Of a DNA stretch of 64,000 nt, positions 51,065 through 60,000 are shown piece by piece (the first letter of the stretch is position 1; each line of letters begins with the position of its first letter). Under the pieces are notes generated by a model. That model was not told where the DNA came from. It worked only from the letters and a program-made list of their open reading frames with translations, and searched no databases. The stretch is from Rallus limicola (taxonomy: Eukaryota > Chordata > Aves > Gruiformes > Rallidae): NCBI GenBank assembly GCA_022605955.1, contig JAKCOZ010000011.1:4150537-4214536 (forward strand), given 5' to 3'. A program made the position numbers and the translations under genes.

Positions 51065-54000
51065 ATATAAATATATACATATTTTATATATATATATAAA
51101 AATATATATCAAGTGTGATGCCCCATATATAATTGGGGAAGCTATCTGGGAGGGGGGATTGCTGCTCAGAAACAGACTGGGCATTGATGTTTTTCTGCAG
51201 CTGGTTTGCAATTGTGTTTGTGCATCACATATATATAGAAAATATTTAACACAGTAAAAATTGTCATTGTCTTCCTTTGCTTTCCTATTTAACTGCCTTT
51301 ATCTGAACCCTTGAGTGTTTTTTTTCCCCCTGTTTCACTGGAGGTGGAGGTGTAAGTGCATGGCTGCATGATGCTTAGTTACCAGCTGGGGTTAAACCAC
51401 GACATTGGTCAACCCTATGCTGCAATCAGATGATAGATAATTTCAGCTTGATGAAGTGTTCAGCAACGAGGGAAGCTTTTCATGGTGCAGGTCAGGAGCT
51501 TTAGGGACCATTTGTGTCTGTTAGCATGTCTCACAGGTCCTGTATTCGTTGTGCTCCTCTTAATCCAAGAATGGGATGCCAAGGCTTGTGTTAGGAGAGA
51601 CAAGAGCAATTTAAGAGTAGCTGAGGTGACTTCTGATTTACAGAGGCTTAAAAAGACAAAATGCTGGCCATAAAATCCTCCTTGGCAGAAGATACCAGGT
51701 TTGAAGTCCGTGTGTCTCATGCTACTTGTGTGTGTTTTCATTTGTTTGCTTCTTTGCTTGCCAGATGTTGACTGTGTCTGGTACAGGGTGCTTCAGCATC
51801 TCCTGGAATAACACACTGCGCAGAATGATCCCCACAAATGCTACAGCTCACCAGGTAGGCATCATTAAACACAGACACTCAGTCCTTTGCTGGCCTGGAA
51901 TTGATGGACCTCTGGTACTTGACAGCAGTGAAGTGTTTGACTCAGAAGCTGAGACAATTTTTACATGATGTAGGAGTGATTTTTGTTACTGGAGTGTCTC
52001 TCTGGGATGTTTTTTTGGGGGGGAGTTCGGCTTCCAGGTATTTTCTGAGCATATCAGCATCTGCTCTTGGCTTGTCATATCTGCAATGAGGTGTGTGGTA
52101 TCTCCAAGTACCATACCCTTGGCCTTCTCTAAGACCAGGTGTGTAGTGTATGGCTGGAGCTCTGATCTGGTTCTTCAAAATCTAACAGACTCTTGATGCA
52201 GTTGTTGGTCACTGTCAAAACTACTCTGGGTGATACCTCCATGGCAGCTGGACATCTAGCCAAATGCAGCTGGGGGAGCCTGGAGGACCATGCAGATGCT
52301 CAGGCTGTGATATGTAACTCTTGTAAGAAATCTGCACCTTTCTGAGGAGACTGCTGGACACCTAAAGGGTGCCTCACACCTCTGAAGGTTATCAGACCTG
52401 GAATTTTATGCTGAATAAAATCCAGCTCCATTTGGCTACCCGCTCGTCCAGAGCTGCACTAGCTGATGAAAAGTGCAGCTATAACTTGGCGTGGAAGCTC
52501 TCTGCTGCAATGAGCCCAACACTGTTATACTATGACTGCTTTTCACATTGTTAATTTTTTTTTAAGGTGCAAACAGCAATAGAGGAACTTCTTTCAATAG
52601 GATGTGAAACTGAGCCAAGTTCTGCTAAAATCCTTTTCCGTGATGGCTTTGAGAAAGAAGGTAGTGATCTTCTGTGACAAATAAGCAGTGTTTACTGTGG
52701 GAGTGGATTGCCTTTTATGAAATAATGTACTTTAAACTTGTAATAATAGTAAATCTACTCATTTAGTGGGCTAAAGTACATATATTTGATTCTTGGCTAT
52801 TCTGTATTTGGATGTATTCTGGTGGGGGGTGTTTATGGAACAAATTTTAAACTCAACATGATCAATGTGATAATGAGATGCTATCTATAATGTATTGCAT
52901 GACTTGGTCTCACTGGAACAGACTTATCAAAGTAGGTAATATGTTTTGGTTGTTAGAATCACAGAATCACAAGGTTGGAAAAGACCTTTAAGATCATTGA
53001 ATCCAACCATTCCTGTCCTAAGCTAAACCATATCCCTGAGTACCTCATCTACCCATCTGTTAAACACACCCAGGGCTGGGGACTCAGCCCCCTCCCTGGG
53101 CAGCCTGGGCCACAGCCCCACAACTCTGCCAGGGAAGAACTTTGCCCTCCCAGCTGAGCTGAGCCTGCCCTGGCACAGCTTGAGCCCATTGCCCCTTGTC
53201 CCAGCTCCTGGCCCCTGGCTGAAGAGACCAGCGCCCACCTCTCTGCACCCCCCTTCAGGTAGTTTTAGGCAGGAATAAAGTCTACCCTCAGCCTCCTCTT
53301 CTCCAATTATGAATTGTATGGAGTAGAGAGAAAAAACAAAAATCCAAGTTTTGGGATCATCTGAAATTATTCATGTTTCAATGTGCCTGCTGAGGAACCA
53401 AATCTGGTATAGCCCATAGCTACAGCTCAGGCAGTGGAAATGGGTGATTTTGACTCCAGAGGTCTTCATTGTTGGCATTTCTTTATGACTGAAACAGTGG
53501 AATATTTGGCTGGTCAGGCAAGGTGTAAAGCATCAATAGATTTTGTAAAAAAAATTTAAGAATATATATTTTTTTGGGGGGCAGGGTTGGTAACAAAGAG
53601 GTATTCTGCACATGAGAAAGTTACTGTATTTTATATATCTGACAGCAATAGAAGACTACTAATCCTATGCCAAAAAGTAGGTGACTGCCTCAAGACCTCA
53701 TATCACACCCTCACCTGTGTTATGGACAGAGAACAGGGATAAGCCAGTAATATTTGGTGATTTGTTACTCCAAGTGAAGGAAAACAATTAATTGGGGGGA
53801 GCTTTAGGCAAAAAATGGAAATAGAAACTGGGGTTTCTTAATGAAATGTCATTATTCTAATGATGTGATTCCAAATCTACAGTTCTGCCAACAAAAAGGT
53901 GGAAAAACTTGACCTAAAACCAATGAGTATGGTGGGAAGAGTTTGATACATAACAAATAGAACAAAGGAGAACTTGAATTTTCATTAACATTTGTAAAAT

Positions 54001-57000
54001 GTACAAAATACTTAAGCATAGCAGAACAATGGGGAAATTGTGATGAAAAATGGCATGAAAGTAAAAGAGCAGCCACTGACATTCAGACCTAGGGTCCATT
54101 TATCCCAGTGTCCTATCTTCAGGAGAAACCAAAATGGAAGAGTAAAAGCTGGATGGCTATGTGTAAAAAGCCATCTTTAATACTCTCAAAATAGAAAGTG
54201 TTTAAAGCTCAATTAATTTCCAGGGGGTGATACTTTAAAAAAGAAAAAAATTACCTTCAGTGGCTCACCCTCCCCAAACATAAATAGTCTCCCCTTGAGC
54301 ACAGCTAAACTACAACATTCATAGTGTCTTCCAGTAGAAGACCTTCAACAAGTCCAACACCTTTTGTGGAAAGAACCACAGTTACTTTGGATATTTTAAA
54401 AATTCCTTTTTCCTCTGAACTATATGAACTTAGCAGGCTTTACTTCTATTACTGAAAGCAAAACTGAATTATCAGTGCTTACTGGTGGAAGAAAGCCTCT
54501 TATGTGCAAGAAACTAAAGAAATCTGAGCAGTTTTTTTGAGGAATGAATGAAACAAACATCCCAAAGGGGAAGGTAGTTTCACTACTGCTTTGTGTGTGG
54601 TTTCCCAACTTTTTTCTCTGGAAGGAAAGGGTGGATTTGGTTAAACTATTTTATATGGCTAAAGACAATGTTGTGCTTTTGTTTTTTGGTTTTTGTGTGG
54701 TTTTTTTTTTTTTTTTTATGGTCAGAATTGTGATCTGAGGGTGCCTCCTGCCTTTCAGCACCCTTAAAGTAGAGAACAGTTGCCCTGCAGATGCTTGCCA
54801 TTCATCTGGGTAGGGAGAGTATTTAAAGTAGGACTGTTTGACAGATTTGTGATACCTGCTTCGTGTATTTTCGTGCATCTCTTGACAGTACCAGTGTCTT
54901 GTGAATTTTTTCAAGCCTGTCTTCCCCCTCTTGTTTGTTTGGTTTTTTTTTTTTTTTTTAATGTCAGATAAGAGGGACTTCATTTCCACAGATCATGTTG
55001 TCAGTAGTACAGAGCCTTTCTGTGGGAGGTTCAGCATTCACAGACCAAGCCAGCTGCTGAAAACTTCCCCACCAACCCTACGAAGATATGATCTCACTGA
55101 ATACACCCATGTAAGTGGCTGCTCTTGATTAGTAGGTTGCACTGGAGAGTGAATATTCAGAGTCAAATCAGTGTTGTAAGATCAGTTGGGCTGTTCAGAC
55201 TTCTGGTCACACAAAGGTTCACAGCTTGTGGGATGAACAGAGTGTCTTGGAGTGGATAGCTTGAGGTCCCCAAGACGTGGGGGTTGTTTAACATGTCTGG
55301 CTGCTCTCTGCTTCTGGGGATGCAACCCCTGCTGAGGGAAAGGAAAAGGTGGGATGGTGTTGGAAGAAGATAGAAGATACAGGAATGACTCATCTTCATC
55401 TTCTTTTAATAGGAATAAGGTCTTGATTTCAACCTTTTCTTTGCCATTGGGGGAAAGCAAATAGTTGGGCGTTGAAAGGAAGGAAGAGGGAGGGAGAGAG
55501 AGACTGTCCCCAAAAACTGCTGCAGTCTTTCCAGACTCCTTCCAGTTGTCCCACCTGACACCCATTCCAATCCTTGTACCTTTCAAATCCCTCAGGCTCT
55601 TTGAGTCTCCTTTCCTCCCTCCCTGCCTCCCAGATTTGGGAAATCACTGTTGGTGCTTCCTCACTATGTTTTGCCCCCAGACCTTGCCAAAAAATAAGGG
55701 ATTGGTTTCAGGCTGTGTGGCAGTGGCCACTGGATGCTTGTGCACCATTTCCTCTAGGTATTATTCAAGACAATTTGTCCTTCAGGAGTGGGCTTTATTG
55801 CTGACAATATTTTGCCTCAATTTTGCAGGTGTGTTTTGCACATAAAGGCCACATGAGCAGTATCTTTCATATCTCAGTGTCCTACACCAACATCTCTTCA
55901 CATTCACTGAAGAAGGACCTCGCCTGTCTGTGGGATTTCAATGAAACTGACTCTAAAAGGTATCCAGACACTTATAGTTTCCAGGGATTACACTTTCTGT
56001 GGTGAAAAGGTGTTCTAGGAAAACTGAGAGATGTTCCTATTCGTATAGGAACAAGTTGTCAGCTGGGTTAAGCTGACAAATGCTCTGTCCCTGCATAGGC
56101 ATTCCCAGAATGTGCTTCCACTCTTTCTGAGGATTTACTGAGTAAATTTTAATGTTTCTTCTTATATGCACTAGCTCACCTTAGTAATACACAGATACAG
56201 GGTTTGTTGTGTCTCTGGTAAACACACCAAAAGGTTTCTAATTTCCCCCTTTCTGCAGTGAGACAGAGGTGAATTGAGTTGATTTATTTATTTAGAATTA
56301 CATAGGTAGACAACATTTGGTGTTAGGCATAAAGCTTGGGGAAGGCAGACTCTAAAAAAATCTGTCTGAAGGGCTTGAGGATGTGAAGATGGCACTCTGG
56401 GTGCCTGTGAGGTCGTGCAAGGGGTGTGGGTGTGTGCCTGAAAGGGGAAGGAAGGGATTTGGGTTGGATTACTGCATGGTGCTTTTAGCACCCATCTGGT
56501 ATTCCTAAGGGACCTGAACTCTGCAGTGATCCCTGTGAAGCTCACTGATGCTATTGTAGTGTTTAGCCAAAAATAGAGCAGGGGTAGTCATTCCCACAGC
56601 ATGCTCTTGTGATGCTGAGGAGCACAGCTCAGCAGAGACCTAGAGCTTTATATCCCTGTATGAGGAACCCAAGAGACATGTAGAGAGTGATCATGAGCCA
56701 TAAAGCAAGTTACTCACCCACAACAGTAGTGATAACAGCAGTACTTGATGTCACCAGGAAGCTTCACAAAGCACCTCAAATACCAGTTATCACAGAATCA
56801 CAGAACTGTAGGGGTTGGAAGGGACCTCCAGAGACTGAGTTCAACCCTCCTACCAAAGCAGGGTCCCTAGGACAGGGCACACAGGTCGGTGTCCAGACGG
56901 GGCTGGAATCTCTCCAGAGAAGAAGACTCCACACCCCCCTGGGCAGCCTGTCCCAGGGCTCCCTCACCCTCACTGGGAAGAAGTTCTTCCCCACATTGGT

Positions 57001-60000
57001 GTGGAACTCCCTGGGCTCCAACTTGAGGCCATTGCCCCTTGTCCTGTCCCCACAGACACTGAGAATGGCTGCCCATTTCCCCCTGTGTCCCACCCTTCAG
57101 CTATTGATCCCCATTGATCAGATCCCCTCTCAGGCTTCTTCTCTCCAGCTGAACAGCCCCAGCTCCCTCAGCCTTTCCTCACAGGGGAGATGCTCCAGGC
57201 CTTAAATCATCTTAATAGCCTTCTGTTCAACAGCCCTCATCTCTACCTCAGAGCAAAAGTATGATTCCACATCCTTGGTATCTTCCAGCTGGACATTTAC
57301 CTGCACTGACCTCTGGAAGGGGTGCGTGAATCTCTCAACAATTCTCCAGGACCTCCCTGCCAATACCCCAGTGTTTGTACATCAGATAGACTTCCTGAGT
57401 CCTGTGCTGCAGGAGAAAAGATTTGGGTCATTTTACCTCGATGAAGTCATCATTGCAGACAGAGCTGTGACTGGTAAAGGAATCTGGTTTATTTTCTCTA
57501 ATGTTAATGCTATTGTCTTGCCAGGTTACTCCACTAAAATCTTTAATGCTAGGGTTGGTTGAACTTTTTCAAAGAGAAGGGGTGTTTTACAACAGGCACG
57601 AAAATAACTTTGTTTCCTTGAACTATTTTTGTGTGTGAAAGAAATCAAGGAGGAATTACCAAATATCAGTAGTCTTAGGGGTTGTTTTTGAGAATGTGTG
57701 TCTACAAATCTAACTCCTGAATGGTCTTGCCCAGACAAAAATAAACACCACCCAAGCAGATATGTATCCAGCTATGAAATGGAAATAACCTGGGCCATAG
57801 TGACAGCTCTTCTCCTCAATCTAATGAATGCTTGTGGTCTTTTTCTTTTAGTTTCTCAGAGACATCCCAAACCACCTTGGCTGGGTGGGAGGATAGTTGA
57901 AGCAGTAACAGTGACGGGGTCTTCTCCAACCTATAATGTGTCCTGGATGGTGACTGGTTGTGGTGCAAGTCTTCCCCTTCTCTCTCTAAGGTAGGGACAG
58001 TGAGTAGATCATCTCAGAATCCTCTAATACCTCTTACAGTTTCCCCTGGCATGTCTGGAGCTGGTTGTCATCTAAGACAAGGCATGAGAGAGTGTGGAGG
58101 ATAAGACTGCAGCTTGGCAGTCCCAGTGCTTTCACAGAAGTCTTCTCTAGGTGTTTCAAATGGGCTGTTGAACAGCCTGAATGACTGCTTTGACTACTGA
58201 ACCCTGCACAGATGTCTGTGCTCAGCAAATGGGTGGCAGCTCGAAATGAAGATGCTTAATTTATCCAGGCCTGGAGGTTGGTGGCATTGCCTGTAGCAAG
58301 GGGGTTGGAACTCTGTGATCCTTGGGGTCCTTCCAACCCAGACCAGTCTGTGCTTCTAGGATTCTACTCTCTGCATGTTTTTTGAGCTTTGCTCACCATA
58401 CAGGATCTTGAATATACATTGTGAACACCTTAGTGAAGGTGCCTGATTCTGCTATTGAAGTTCCACAATAGAAGTGTGATTCAGTTGCTGAACCAGAGGT
58501 GCTTAACATGTTTCAACTAAACTGGGCTGTAATATAAGCAGGGGCCACAAAGGTATGTATAACTAGGGGATCTAAATACTTCTGGAGCGGTGTATGTGAG
58601 ATCAGCCAGAGATGTCACAATAACACCTTTAGTGACACCAGTTACCCGGCTAGGCAATGAATTTCCACCTTATGTGTCCTTGTTTACTCAAAGTGACTTG
58701 TCCAGGAGGCCACAAGAAACATCTTTTCAGAAGAAGGTGAAACCATAATTTGGTTTATCCCCTTGTAGTCTTCTCCTCTTTCAAACAAATGAAATGTAAC
58801 ATGTCGTTAATTTTGAGTGCTTTAAAACCAGCTAGATTCTCCTTTAAGAGGTGACTAAGATCTGAAGCAAAGTAGATCTGGTTCCCAGAGCAGCCAACTC
58901 CTTACATTTCCTGGTGAAATCCAAGGTTTTCTTGAACTCATCAGTCACCTGTTGGAATTCAAAGACACAATCCAAGTTAGCACAAAGGAAAAAACTTGTT
59001 GCAGTCTGATTTACCTCTCTGTTTTCCCAACATGATAGCTGCTCAGCAGCAACTCAGACTATTGTCCTGCAAAGCCCAAGTCAGAATCGATTTGGTGAAA
59101 CAGTTAAACCACAGTTCAGACTTAGCTGCTTTATAGGAGTCTAGTTAGCCAGCACAGCATAGGAGGATTTGGCATGGGAAAGTCTCTCCTGGAAAAGCAT
59201 GTTTAATTCCTGGTGTCAAATGTAGTGTTTTGAGATGAACCAGCAATGGTAGAGGCAAGGATGAGATACAGGGGGATATTTGTGAGATTTAATATGCATA
59301 AACCAAGGTATAGGTAACTGAAAAGGGGAAAATTTTGACTACTGTGTGTAGCTTTAACAGTCCAGACATTGGAATGCTGCATTCAGTGCTGGTGGCTGTG
59401 TTTAGAAAAGGGGTTTAGAAAAAATTGGGGGGAAACCCATTAGGGTGATTATGGAGCTTAAAAAACATGCCTTGGAGAGGGAGATTTAGCTTATAAAAAG
59501 ATTAAGAGATGGATTGATCACAATCTCTCATCAGGAAAAGAGTGCTTGGCACTGGTGGCTTTCTCCATCTCACAGAGGGAGATCTAAGAGAAATCAGTGT
59601 GTGATGCTGAAGCCATGAAGGCTGAAATCAGAAACCAGGTCATGCTTTAAAAATGGGTGGGCTGATCCCTGTCTTTGGATACCTTCGAAACAAACCTGGA
59701 TTTCTTTTAACTGAGTGCATGCTGTGCTTTATTCCTATTCTGCTCATCATGGTTGGACAGGAATGTTAGATGAAACCTGATGCACTGGCTGTACAGTCGG
59801 GAAGGCTCAGTGGTCTTTACTGGCTTTGTATTCCTTAAATTTGCTCTGCAGAAGCCAGGGCTGAGCTGAATCTCCAGCTGTGCTCCAGGCACTTAACCAC
59901 ATGGTGGCATCATTGTACTGCGGAGTCGCTTTTCCCTTTGAAAAAGGAGAGTTTTAGTGGCAAGGGAGAAAACATTTTAACTTTCAGCAACTGGGCTTTG

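Larger units (their letters stand above)
45670..54967 (+). other. Introns 13-18 of PKHD1
   Basis: Introns 45670-47207 (two CR1), 47344-48200 (none), 48316-49516 (one CR1), 49793-51764 (CR1 plus LTR), 51855-52566 (none) and 52661-54967 (one CR1 and two T17 runs). Confidence 0.85.
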
